Source of the DNA: JAFTYO01 sp045644765
GTDB taxonomy: Bacteria > Pseudomonadota > Alphaproteobacteria > RF32 > CAG-239
Reading direction: 5' to 3'
Length of the DNA stretch: 30,623 nt
NCBI GenBank assembly: GCA_045644765.1
Contig: JAZRHM010000025.1
Location: forward strand, 1-30,623
Shown here: positions 23,815 to 30,623 of the stretch, piece by piece
How the letters are laid out: the number at the start of each line of letters is the position of its first letter
Numbering within the stretch: the first letter of the stretch is position 1
Notes under the pieces: generated by a model
What the model saw: only the letters and a program-made list of their open reading frames with translations
What the model was told of the DNA's origin: nothing
Databases searched by the model: none
Position numbers and translations under genes: made by a program

Positions 23815-24345
23815 ATGAAAAAAAATAATAAATTCCGTAATAATGGTAGCAGCAATGCTTATTCTTTGAACTACAAATTTGATAGCTCAAGTCCTGCAGG
23901 TAAGGTTAGTGGGACAGCTCTTGATTTAATAAAAAAATATAACGAACTTGCTAAAGAAGCCCAAGCTTCCGGTGATTATGTCGAAATGGAAGTTTTTAGG
24001 CAATATGCTGAACATTATCGTAAAATAGTTACAGAGATTAATGAGCGTAAAAACTATCGCCAAGAACAACAGAGTGTAGTTCAAAACCAAAACGCAGAAA
24101 TGCCTGTATCAGCAGATACTCCTGAAATAAAAGAAGTAGAAGAAAAAACTGTAGAACCGATTGTTCAAACACCCATGCCTATAAAGAAAAAAACTTTCAA
24201 AATTGTAGAAATTAAGCCAACGCAAGATAATTTGCCGGTAGAAAATGAAAAAACAGAAGAAAATAAAGAAGAAAGCGTAAAACCTAAACGCGTTGTTCGT
24301 CGTAAAAAAACAGATGAAGCAAAAGCTCAATCTGAAGCTGTATAG
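23815..24345 (+). CDS. DUF4167-type protein
   Basis: 176 residues from the ATG at 23815; a TTG at 23803 would add four residues without a ribosome site, and neither start has a good Shine-Dalgarno. The N-terminal ~85 residues match the alphaproteobacterial DUF4167 pattern as I know it: basic start with Asn (KKNNKFRNNGSSN), then GKVSGTALDLIKKYNELAKEAQASGDYVEMEVFRQYAEHYRKIV, where related proteins read G.A..v..KY..LArDA.ssGDrv.AEny.QHAEHY.Ri. The rest is a disordered K/E/P-rich tail ending in a basic patch (KPKRVVRRKK). The N-terminus and tail suggest nucleic-acid or ribosome association (inference). It leads a four-gene operon; its TAG overlaps the GGAGG of the next gene. Confidence 0.82.
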   Translation: MKKNNKFRNNGSSNAYSLNYKFDSSSPAGKVSGTALDLIKKYNELAKEAQASGDYVEMEVFRQYAEHYRKIVTEINERKNYRQEQQSVVQNQNAEMPVSADTPEIKEVEEKTVEPIVQTPMPIKKKTFKIVEIKPTQDNLPVENEKTEENKEESVKPKRVVRRKKTDEAKAQSEAV

Positions 24346-24354
24346 GAGGTGTAA

Positions 24355-25479
24355 ATGCCCGTTATTTTAATTATGGCTCTTGTTTTAGCCCTTTCATGTC
24401 TTTTAATTACATATAGAACATTAGCTTCTTATAGTTCATTTCCTATATGGGCTAAAGTAGGAATTTTATTGTTGCTTACAATTTCTTGGTTTAGTCCTGT
24501 TATACTTAAGTTAATTCGACATTATAATTTGTTAGAAGGGGTAACATATGCTATTGTAGCAAAAACAGCATATTTTATGCTCGGTTTAGTGTTTATATTG
24601 GTGATTTTACTAATATTGCGTGACATACTTTGGTTTGCAATTTATTACATTTCAAATAATCAAGATTTAAATCCGGATAATGTTCATTTAATCAACAGAA
24701 ATAATATTATAACTATTATCTTATCTGTTATGATTGCCCTTTATGGAGTTTATGAAGCAAACAAAGTTCCTAATGTGATTGAACACACAATTGAAAATGC
24801 TAAAATTAAAAGAGATACAAAAGTTGTAGTTGCAAGTGATCTTCACATTGATATGGCAACACCATTATGGCAGATAAAACAGGTTGTAGATTTGATTAAT
24901 AAACAAAAACCTGATTATGTTTTGTTGGTTGGAGATATTATTGATGATAATCCGGATAAATTAGATAACAAATTGGAAGAACTTAAAAAGATAGAAGCAA
25001 AAAAGGTTTATCTGTCTTTTGGAAACCATGAACATTATAACAATTATCCTGCTTGGATGATAAAATTTATTAAATTAGGATTTGAAGTTTTATATAACAC
25101 AGGGGAGGCTGTTGCAGATACCGGATTGTTTGTATCAGGTGTGCCGGATATGTATTCTGTAAAACCAAACTTTGATAAAGCTTTATACTATGCAAAAGAT
25201 GGCGATTATAAAATTTTGATGTCACATTCACCGGCTTTAGCTAAAGAGCTTGAAAAAGGTCAATATGATTTAACTGTATCCGGACACACACATGGTGGTC
25301 AAATATATCCTTTCCATCACATTGTAAAATCTGCAAATGATTTTATTTCCGGAATGTATGATGTAAATGGAAATAAGCTGTACATCACCAGAGGAGCAGG
25401 TTATTGGGGACCTCCAATGAGGTTGTTTGCACCTTCAGATATAACCGTGTTTAATTTTAAAGGGGTTGAAAATGACTAA
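24355..25479 (+). CDS. membrane-bound metallophosphoesterase (YkuE/YaeI-like)
   Basis: 374 residues. Four N-terminal membrane segments (residues ~3-21, ~31-50, ~63-92, ~117-135) precede a calcineurin-like phosphoesterase with all its metal ligands: SDLHID (about 161), GDIIDDN (about 198), GNHEHY (about 224), a His in MSHSP and GHTHGGQ (about 307). Such proteins hydrolyse phosphoester bonds in lipids or cyclic nucleotides at the membrane; YkuE- and LpxH-like relatives act on lipid-linked substrates (family knowledge), but the substrate here is open. GGAGG sits 7 nt before the start. The end overlaps the next gene by 8 nt. Confidence 0.9.
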   Translation: MPVILIMALVLALSCLLITYRTLASYSSFPIWAKVGILLLLTISWFSPVILKLIRHYNLLEGVTYAIVAKTAYFMLGLVFILVILLILRDILWFAIYYISNNQDLNPDNVHLINRNNIITIILSVMIALYGVYEANKVPNVIEHTIENAKIKRDTKVVVASDLHIDMATPLWQIKQVVDLINKQKPDYVLLVGDIIDDNPDKLDNKLEELKKIEAKKVYLSFGNHEHYNNYPAWMIKFIKLGFEVLYNTGEAVADTGLFVSGVPDMYSVKPNFDKALYYAKDGDYKILMSHSPALAKELEKGQYDLTVSGHTHGGQIYPFHHIVKSANDFISGMYDVNGNKLYITRGAGYWGPPMRLFAPSDITVFNFKGVEND

Positions 25480-26158
25480 AAAAACATTAATTATAGATTG
25501 CGATGGAGTTTTGTATCCTGCTTCTATGCTTACATTGAGTGAATTTGTAGATGCAATGAAATCTACATATCGCCAAGATTTAAAAGTTGATGGTAAAACC
25601 CAAGAACGAGTATCTCAAGAAACAATTGCTCAAAACAAACTCGGTATGTTTAACTATATTAACGCAATGTGCGTAGAAACCGGTTACGATTTTGATGAAT
25701 TTTGCCATAAGATGCAAGAAAAAGTGGATTATAATAAAATCACTCCTGATAAAAAATTACTCAATTTATTGCTTCAAGAAGCAAAAGAAAATCATGTGGT
25801 GATTTTAACAAACAATCATATGGCTCATTTAGATAAAGTTTTACAACACAGATTTGGGAAAACCGTTGATGATATGAACGCATCAGGTATAGAATGCTTC
25901 GATATCAAATCTACAATGATAGATGGTGTTTTTTATCCGAAGCAAGATCCAAGAGCTTTAACAATTTTTACTGAGAGATTAAATGTTTCTCCTAAAGATT
26001 GTATTTTGATTGATGATACAAAACGAAATTTAGATGCAGCAAAAAAAATCGGCATGCAAACATTTTTGATTGATGAAGATAAAAATACTTTACATCAATA
26101 TCTAAGCCAAAATAATTTTAATTATAACGCATTAAAATCTGGCAGAGAAAATGGATAA
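25472..26158 (+). CDS. HAD-superfamily phosphatase, pyrimidine-5'-nucleotidase-like
   Basis: 228 residues from the ATG at 25472, which has AGGGG 7 nt upstream. HAD motif I is IIDCDGVLYPA (D9, D11), motif II the T of VILTNN, motif III a Lys near the end of the helix before PKD, and motif IV ILIDDTKRN. The DCDGVLYP start with a helical cap is like yeast Sdt1/bacterial pyrimidine 5'-nucleotidases; this is by eye. Eight bases overlap the metallophosphoesterase gene and eight overlap the next gene, a tightly coupled operon. Substrate not determinable. Confidence 0.87.
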   Translation: MTKKTLIIDCDGVLYPASMLTLSEFVDAMKSTYRQDLKVDGKTQERVSQETIAQNKLGMFNYINAMCVETGYDFDEFCHKMQEKVDYNKITPDKKLLNLLLQEAKENHVVILTNNHMAHLDKVLQHRFGKTVDDMNASGIECFDIKSTMIDGVFYPKQDPRALTIFTERLNVSPKDCILIDDTKRNLDAAKKIGMQTFLIDEDKNTLHQYLSQNNFNYNALKSGRENG

Positions 26159-26588
26159 TGATACAAAATTAAGCTTAGGAATGAACATCGCCCAAAATTA
26201 TGATGTTTCATCACCTGAAAATTCTGTTGTGTTGTTCAGTATTAGCTATCAACCGACAACAGAAAATAGGGATAAAGCAATTGAGTTTGTGAAAAATAAT
26301 CCTCAAAAGATGTTGATTGAACACACTGAATGTGGAGCAAAACTTGTCGAATTAGGTTTTGAAGGAACTAACACATTAAATTGCGAAGATATCAAAACAA
26401 TATGGGCAATTGCTTCCAGACGTTTTATAAATGCGGCAAAAGGAGATATAACGGCTTTTGTGGATAACGCTCACCCTCAAAGCGTTTTTATGAGCATCGA
26501 ATTGCCTAATATCTTAAACAACGATAATATTATCACCATAAACGGAATTGATAAAAATATTTTCGCTAAACAGCTTATAAAACAATAA
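26151..26588 (+). CDS. hypothetical protein, last gene of the DUF4167 operon
   Basis: 145 residues, no signal peptide or membrane segment, and no family recognised. The first third has beta strands (NSVVLFSISYQPTT), the middle helices (NRDKAIEFVKNNPQKML; DIKTIWAIASRRFINAAKGD) and the end strands again (NIITINGIDKNIF). One cysteine pair is spread across the middle (HTECGAK, LNCED). The ATG overlaps the end of the HAD gene by 8 bases, with an AGAG run just upstream. The coupling suggests it works with the phosphatase, but this is inference. Confidence 0.75.
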   Translation: MDNDTKLSLGMNIAQNYDVSSPENSVVLFSISYQPTTENRDKAIEFVKNNPQKMLIEHTECGAKLVELGFEGTNTLNCEDIKTIWAIASRRFINAAKGDITAFVDNAHPQSVFMSIELPNILNNDNIITINGIDKNIFAKQLIKQ

Positions 26589-26605
26589 GTATGAAATAAA
26601 CATCA

Positions 26606-26640
26606 AAAAAAGCCGTTTGAAAGTTTCAAACGGCTTTTTT
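26606..26640. terminator. bidirectional terminator between DUF4167 operon and rpsA
   Basis: A perfect 17-bp inverted repeat (26606-26622 with 26624-26640) around a single G, core AGCCGTTTGAAA, with A-run and T-run flanks for both strands. Confidence 0.92.
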
Positions 26641-26657
26641 GTTATAAGAAAATCAAA

Positions 26658-28346
26658 TTAAGCAACGGTTTTCTTTAAAGCTTCGCCTAATGCGTCACCT
26701 AAAGATGTTCCGCTGGCATTAGAAGCAGAATATTCTTCTAATGTTTTCTTTTCTTCTTCGATTTCTAAAGCTTTTACAGAAATGCCAAGCTTTCCGTTTT
26801 TCTTATCAACAGATGTAAGTTTTGCTTCCAAAACATCACCTTCGTGATAATTTTCCGGATTTTGACCTTCTTTATCTTTAGATAAATCAGCTTTTTTAAT
26901 TGTTGCAGCAATACCTTCAACTTCAACGTTTACGCCTTTATCATCGGTGCTAACAACAATAGCTTTTACTACATCACCTTTCTTGAGGTTTTCTAAAGCC
27001 AAAGCTGCATTATTTTCATCTAACTGCTTAATACCGAGGCTGATACGTTCTTTTTCAACGTCAACATCAATGATTTTAGCAGTGATTTCTTGACCTTTTA
27101 CATAGTCTTTAACAGCTTCTTCGCCGGATTTACCCCAAGCGATGTCTGAAAGATGGATCATACCGTCAATTTCATCAGTTAAACCAACAAACAAACCGAA
27201 TTCGGTAATGTTTTTGATTTTTCCTTCGATAACAGAACCGGCAGGATGTTCTTCAATATATGCAGCCCAAGGATTTGGTGTGCATTGTTTGATGCCGAGG
27301 CTAATTCTTCTCTTATCTGCGTCAACTTCAAGAACTTTAACTTGAACTTCTTCAGAAGTAGATACGATTTTTCCAGGGTGAACATTTTTGCGTGTCCAGC
27401 TCATTTCTGAAACGTGAACAAGACCTTCAATACCATCTTCTAATTCTACAAATGCACCATAATCTGTGATGTTTGTAACTTTACCTGTGTAAACTTGATC
27501 AACAGCATATTTTTCTGCAACAGCTTGCCATGGGTCATTTTCAAGTTGTTTCATACCAAGGCTGATACGTTGTGTATCTTCATTGAATTTGATAACTTGA
27601 ACTTTGATTGTTTGACCAACAGACAACATTTCTGCAGGATGATTAATTCTTTTCCAAGAAACATCTGTAACGTGCAATAAGCCGTCAACGCCACCCAAAT
27701 CAATAAATGCACCATAATCTGTGATGTTTTTAACAACACCGTCTAAAATAGCACCTTCTTTGATTGTATCAATGAGTTCTGCTCTTGCTTCTGCTCTTGT
27801 TTCTTCTAATACTACACGACGAGAAACTACAATGTTTCCTCTAACTCTATCCATTTTCAAAATTTGGAATGGTTGAGAAATTCCCATCAATGGAGTGATG
27901 TCTCTGATTGGACGGATATCAATTTGAGATCCCGGTAAGAATGCAATTGCACCGCTTAAATCAACAGTGAAACCACCTTTAACACGACCGAAGATAACAC
28001 CGTTTACGCGTTCGCCGGCATTCATAGATTTTTCTAATTCAGCCCAAGCTTCTTCACGACGAGCTTTTTCACGAGAAAGAACAATGTTGCCTTCTCTATC
28101 TTCATATCTGTCAACCAAAACTTCAATTTGGTCACCAATTTTGAGTTCCGGATTTTGACCAAATTCACGCAATGGAATACGGCCTTCAGATTTCAAACCA
28201 ACATCAACTGTTGCAAAATCATCGCTCAAGCGAATGATTGTACCTTTAACAACAGAACCGACAATACCTCTGTCTCCAAATTGTTCGTTTAAGAGTTCTT
28301 CAAAGCTTTCTGTTGTTTCTGGGATTTTAAATTCTGTATTTGTCAT
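26658..28346 (-). CDS. rpsA: 30S ribosomal protein S1
   Basis: 562 residues with six S1 (OB-fold) domains at roughly 30-100, 115-180, 200-268, 285-355, 372-442 and 457-526, the full proteobacterial complement. Domain signatures such as GAFIDLGGVDGLLHVTDVSW, GAFVELEDGIEGLVHVSEMSW and GLFVGLTDEIDGMIHLSDIAWG are plain. Domains 1 and 2 are the diverged ribosome-binding ones (FATVDVGLKSEGRIPL; FTVDLSGAIAFLPGSQ). S1 unfolds mRNA at the 30S platform and helps initiation. There is no strong Shine-Dalgarno before the ATG (AGAAAATTTATTTT), as is common for rpsA, which in E. coli is autoregulated through its leader. The leader here is ~100 nt and structured (see 28413-28443). Confidence 0.97.
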   Translation of the reverse strand: MTNTEFKIPETTESFEELLNEQFGDRGIVGSVVKGTIIRLSDDFATVDVGLKSEGRIPLREFGQNPELKIGDQIEVLVDRYEDREGNIVLSREKARREEAWAELEKSMNAGERVNGVIFGRVKGGFTVDLSGAIAFLPGSQIDIRPIRDITPLMGISQPFQILKMDRVRGNIVVSRRVVLEETRAEARAELIDTIKEGAILDGVVKNITDYGAFIDLGGVDGLLHVTDVSWKRINHPAEMLSVGQTIKVQVIKFNEDTQRISLGMKQLENDPWQAVAEKYAVDQVYTGKVTNITDYGAFVELEDGIEGLVHVSEMSWTRKNVHPGKIVSTSEEVQVKVLEVDADKRRISLGIKQCTPNPWAAYIEEHPAGSVIEGKIKNITEFGLFVGLTDEIDGMIHLSDIAWGKSGEEAVKDYVKGQEITAKIIDVDVEKERISLGIKQLDENNAALALENLKKGDVVKAIVVSTDDKGVNVEVEGIAATIKKADLSKDKEGQNPENYHEGDVLEAKLTSVDKKNGKLGISVKALEIEEEKKTLEEYSASNASGTSLGDALGEALKKTVA

Positions 28347-28377
28347 AAAATAAATTTTCTATATAAATGCCAGACCT

Positions 28378-28422
28378 TCATACGTAGAAGCGGACTTGTG
28401 CGAAGTTAATATCTTGTAACAT
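28378..28422 (-). CDS. possible 14-codon leader peptide in the rpsA leader
   Basis: On the minus strand, GAGG lies 6 nt before an ATG at 28422, opening MLQDINFAQVRFYV and closing at TGA (28380-28378), 31 nt before the rpsA start. The codons include GTC, CGC, TTC and TAC, which are GC-ending in an otherwise AT-ending genome. The GAGG itself falls in a hairpin loop. It could be chance in a 100-nt leader. No other support. Confidence 0.35.
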   Translation of the reverse strand: MLQDINFAQVRFYV

Positions 28423-28443
28423 GACGCACCTCATAATTACAAG
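28413..28443 (-). promoter_or_regulatory. rpsA: hairpin in the rpsA 5' leader
   Basis: CTTGTAA (28443-28437 on the minus strand) pairs with TTACAAG (28419-28413). An inner ATGA/TCAT stem encloses the loop GGTGCG. The structure lies at the very 5' end of the predicted transcript and contains the GAGG of the candidate leader ORF. A possible regulatory element for S1 synthesis. Confidence 0.45.
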
Positions 28444-28452
28444 ACTGATTGA

Positions 28453-28480
28453 TTTATACATTTAAATAATTATTTTTCAA
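28453..28480 (-). promoter_or_regulatory. rpsA: promoter of rpsA
   Basis: On the minus strand: TTGAAA (28480-28475), 16 nt, TATAAA (28458-28453). Transcription would start near 28446, giving a ~100-nt leader. Confidence 0.55.
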
Positions 28481-28583
28481 GTCTTTTTTTCATAAAAAAA
28501 CATTTTTTTATTTACTTATCTTTTTCTTGAACTGTTTACTTGTTTTGGTAAAGAATAAATCATGTATACGTGTTAAATAATGC

Positions 28584-28612
28584 TTGAAATAGGCGTTTAT
28601 ATTTAGTAGAGT
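28584..28612 (+). promoter_or_regulatory. promoter of the autotransporter at 28652
   Basis: TTGAAA (28584-28589), 17 nt, TAGAGT (28607-28612), 39 nt before the start codon. The -10 is imperfect. The rest of the 28347-28651 gap is the rpsA leader plus AT-rich DNA with an A7/T7 run near 28495. Confidence 0.5.
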
Positions 28613-28651
28613 AATTAACATATTATTAACCTTTATGATAAGGATTGTACC

Positions 28652-30623
28652 ATGAATAAAATTATCTCCAAAAGCAAACTCTTAGCAACTACGGCTATTT
28701 GTGCAATTTCTGTGTGTGCTAACACAGTTAAAGCTGAAGAAATCAGCATTTTAGATATCTTAAACAACTCAACCACAAAATCACAAAACATTTCATGGGA
28801 ACAAGTAACTTCTGCCGGTGAAAATACAATCCAAATCGGTGATGGGTATTTCAAATATATTTACACAACACCAACAGATTATACCGAAGTTAAAGATAAA
28901 ACTGAAAATATATCAGTGGTGAATCCTACTAGTCAGTGGACCTACAAATATATCGGTTTAGGTGTTAACAATCCTGAAGGAACAGATTATGGAGATATAG
29001 AAAAATATGTTTTTTCAAACAATAAAGTTACGGCATCTTTGGAAAATAATACAGGTTCCAGGTATTTATATGTCTATGGAGGAGTAATTTATAACCGAGG
29101 CACTATAAGCGATATAACTGCAGATTTTTTAAATAACTCAATAGAAAGCTCAGCTACCGGAAATAACGTATCATCTTATGCTGAAGGTGGAGCTATTTAT
29201 AATAGATATACAATATCATCTATAACCGGAGATTTTACCGGCAATAGTGCAACTGCAACAAATGGAAATGCCTCCGGTGGAGCTATTTATAATAAGGGAA
29301 CAATATCACCTATAACCGGAGATTTTATCGGTAACAGCGCAACTGCAACCGGTTCTTCTGCCTCTGGTGGAGCTATTGATAATAGAAAGACAATAGAATC
29401 TATAACCGGAGATTTTATCGGCAATAGTGCAACTTCAACTGGTGAATATTCTTCTGCCTCTGGTGGAGCTATTGTGAATAATGCTGGTGGCGAGGCCATA
29501 ATATCATCTATAACAGGAGATTTTGTGGGCAACAGTGCAACTTCAACTGGTGAACATTCTTATGCTTATGGTGGAGCTATTTATAATTGGGGAACAATAG
29601 AAACTATCGTAGGAGATTTTATTGGCAATAGTGCAACCAGAAATAGTGGTACCTCTAGAGGTGCCTATGGTGGAGCTATTTATAACGCTGAAGGTGCAGC
29701 CTATAATTATAATGGGACAATAACATCTATAATCGGAGATTTTATCGGTAATAGTGTAACTTCAACAAGTGATGGTGCTTCTGGTGGAGCTATTTTTAAT
29801 GCAGGTTATTCTCAGAATGGTACTTATCTTGGTAGCACAATATCATCTATAACCGGAGATTTTACCGGCAACAGTGCAACCGGTAAATATGCCTCTGGTG
29901 GAGCTATTGTGAATAATGGTGGTACAATAACATCTATAACCGGAGATTTTACCGGCAACAGTGCAACTGGTTATGATGCCAATGGTGGAGCTATTTATAA
30001 TAGTAGTACAATATCATCTATAACCGGAGATTTTATTGGCAATAGTGCTGGATATGGCGGAGCTATTTATAATAAAGGTAGAATAACATCTATAACCGGA
30101 GATTTTACCGAGAATAGTGCAACTTCAACGAATAGTAATACCAATGGTGGAGCTATTTATAATAGATATACAATATCATCTATAACCGGAGATTTTACCG
30201 GCAATAGTGCAACTTCAACAAATCGTGCTGCCTATGGTGGAGCTATTTATAATGATGGGACAATAAACTTTGTAGCTGATGCATCAGATTCTGAAGATAG
30301 CTTACAAGATGATGTATTGTTTCAAGGTAACTATGTAGAAGATAAAGAAAGCAAACGTTATGAAGCAATTTATAATAGTGGTACCTTAAATTTTGAATCA
30401 AATAACGGCGGAAGTTATACATTGTATGATTATATAAATGGTAACAATGGAAGACTTAATTTTGTTAGCGATGATAATGAGGGTGCAACAATAAACCTTT
30501 ATAACAACATACAAAACCAAAAAGATATTAATTTCCAAAACAAATATGTTATAAATATGATATCGGCTGATGATATACATTCTGATACGTCAAAATATAG
30601 CTATATTCAAGCTAAAAACATTA
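28652..30623 (+). CDS. autotransporter with near-identical GGAIYN/FxxN repeats, 3' end outside window
   Basis: The frame is open from the ATG at 28652 to the window end: 657 codons with no stop. AAGGA lies 7 nt before the start. Signal peptide MNKIISKSKLLATTAICAI..., cleaved near VKAEE. After a ~140-residue N-domain, 13 passenger repeats run from about residue 143 to 545: GGAIYN, then TISSITGDF(T/I)GNSAT, then a short S/T/A/N spacer. A non-repeated beta-rich stretch follows, similar to that downstream of the repeats at 11739 (GNYVED...NFTSNNGG-type sequence). The barrel is expected outside the window. The GGAI plus FxxN pattern is that of chlamydial Pmp-like beta-helix passengers. The gene is divergent from rpsA and monocistronic as far as seen. 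Function unproven; surface adhesion or antigenic variation is plausible. Confidence 0.88.
   Translation, partial: MNKIISKSKLLATTAICAISVCANTVKAEEISILDILNNSTTKSQNISWEQVTSAGENTIQIGDGYFKYIYTTPTDYTEVKDKTENISVVNPTSQWTYKYIGLGVNNPEGTDYGDIEKYVFSNNKVTASLENNTGSRYLYVYGGVIYNRGTISDITADFLNNSIESSATGNNVSSYAEGGAIYNRYTISSITGDFTGNSATATNGNASGGAIYNKGTISPITGDFIGNSATATGSSASGGAIDNRKTIESITGDFIGNSATSTGEYSSASGGAIVNNAGGEAIISSITGDFVGNSATSTGEHSYAYGGAIYNWGTIETIVGDFIGNSATRNSGTSRGAYGGAIYNAEGAAYNYNGTITSIIGDFIGNSVTSTSDGASGGAIFNAGYSQNGTYLGSTISSITGDFTGNSATGKYASGGAIVNNGGTITSITGDFTGNSATGYDANGGAIYNSSTISSITGDFIGNSAGYGGAIYNKGRITSITGDFTENSATSTNSNTNGGAIYNRYTISSITGDFTGNSATSTNRAAYGGAIYNDGTINFVADASDSEDSLQDDVLFQGNYVEDKESKRYEAIYNSGTLNFESNNGGSYTLYDYINGNNGRLNFVSDDNEGATINLYNNIQNQKDINFQNKYVINMISADDIHSDTSKYSYIQAKNI
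29078..30270 (+). repeat. 13-unit tandem DNA repeat in an autotransporter gene
   Basis: Units of roughly 72-125 bases, starting at each GGTGGAGCTATTTATAAT and containing a core such as ATAACCGGAGATTTTACCGG. Differences are concentrated in the short spacer between cores. The units starting near 29198 and 30153 are identical over about 69 bases. The first unit (GGVIYN) and the last are diverged, as expected at array edges. Confidence 0.92.

Noticed and set aside
29078..30270. CRISPR-like regularly spaced repeats
   Set aside because: The repeats are coding, in frame, of variable period and lie within one open reading frame with a signal peptide; the spacers encode S/T/A/N-rich protein.
1..30623. 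Prophage, insertion sequence or integrase
   Set aside because: No transposase, integrase or phage structural gene and no terminal inverted repeats with target duplications were found in the window.

Overview
The window is an AT-rich (by eye roughly one-third G+C) chromosomal segment of a Gram-negative bacterium, almost certainly an alphaproteobacterium. Three things point there: a circularly permuted, two-piece tmRNA gene encoding the tag ANDNFAPVAVAA; an alpha-type SspB adaptor followed by a small ribbon-helix-helix protein; and a DUF4167-type protein. The autotransporters with GGAIYN/FxxN repeats and the secreted cysteine-rich protein suggest a host- or gut-associated lineage. That last step is inference; no 16S rRNA gene is present.

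Layout. 1-1800 is the 3' part of a large autotransporter. It converges on a FadL-type outer-membrane fatty-acid channel (1869-3194, minus). Divergent from fadL is a fused acyltransferase/acyl-ACP synthetase (aas, 3504-5693). Then come a 20-cysteine secreted protein (5846-6334) and a HAD hydrolase (minus), followed by a metG / degenerate SNase-like membrane protein / trkH operon (7222-11332). 11376-11609 (minus) is a remnant of an autotransporter barrel, lying back to back with an intact autotransporter (11739-14633). The split ssrA gene (14833-15145) directly precedes sspB and an RHH gene. ftsK and a family-2 glycosyltransferase run on the minus strand (15949-19056), divergent from fabD-fabG (19175-20878). 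Next are a secreted protein made of 14 exact 24-residue MORN/YwqK units, a small membrane protein (minus) and an unrecognised soluble protein of higher GC (minus). A four-gene operon follows: DUF4167, a membrane metallophosphoesterase, a HAD phosphatase and an unknown. Then rpsA (minus), with a structured leader containing a possible 14-codon upstream ORF. The window ends inside a third autotransporter (28652 onward) whose repeats are nearly identical in DNA.

How the genes fit together. fadL and aas can form a route for importing exogenous fatty acids and fixing them into acyl-ACP or phospholipid; fabD/fabG supply the de novo route. ssrA and sspB belong to the same trans-translation/ClpXP quality-control pathway and are neighbours. 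The autotransporters form a dispersed surface-protein family with conserved barrels and variable passengers. No phage, insertion sequence, CRISPR array, tRNA or rRNA gene was seen.

Transcription signals are unusually readable: several promoters fit TTGNAN-17-TAnnnT, and most convergent gene pairs share a bidirectional hairpin terminator.
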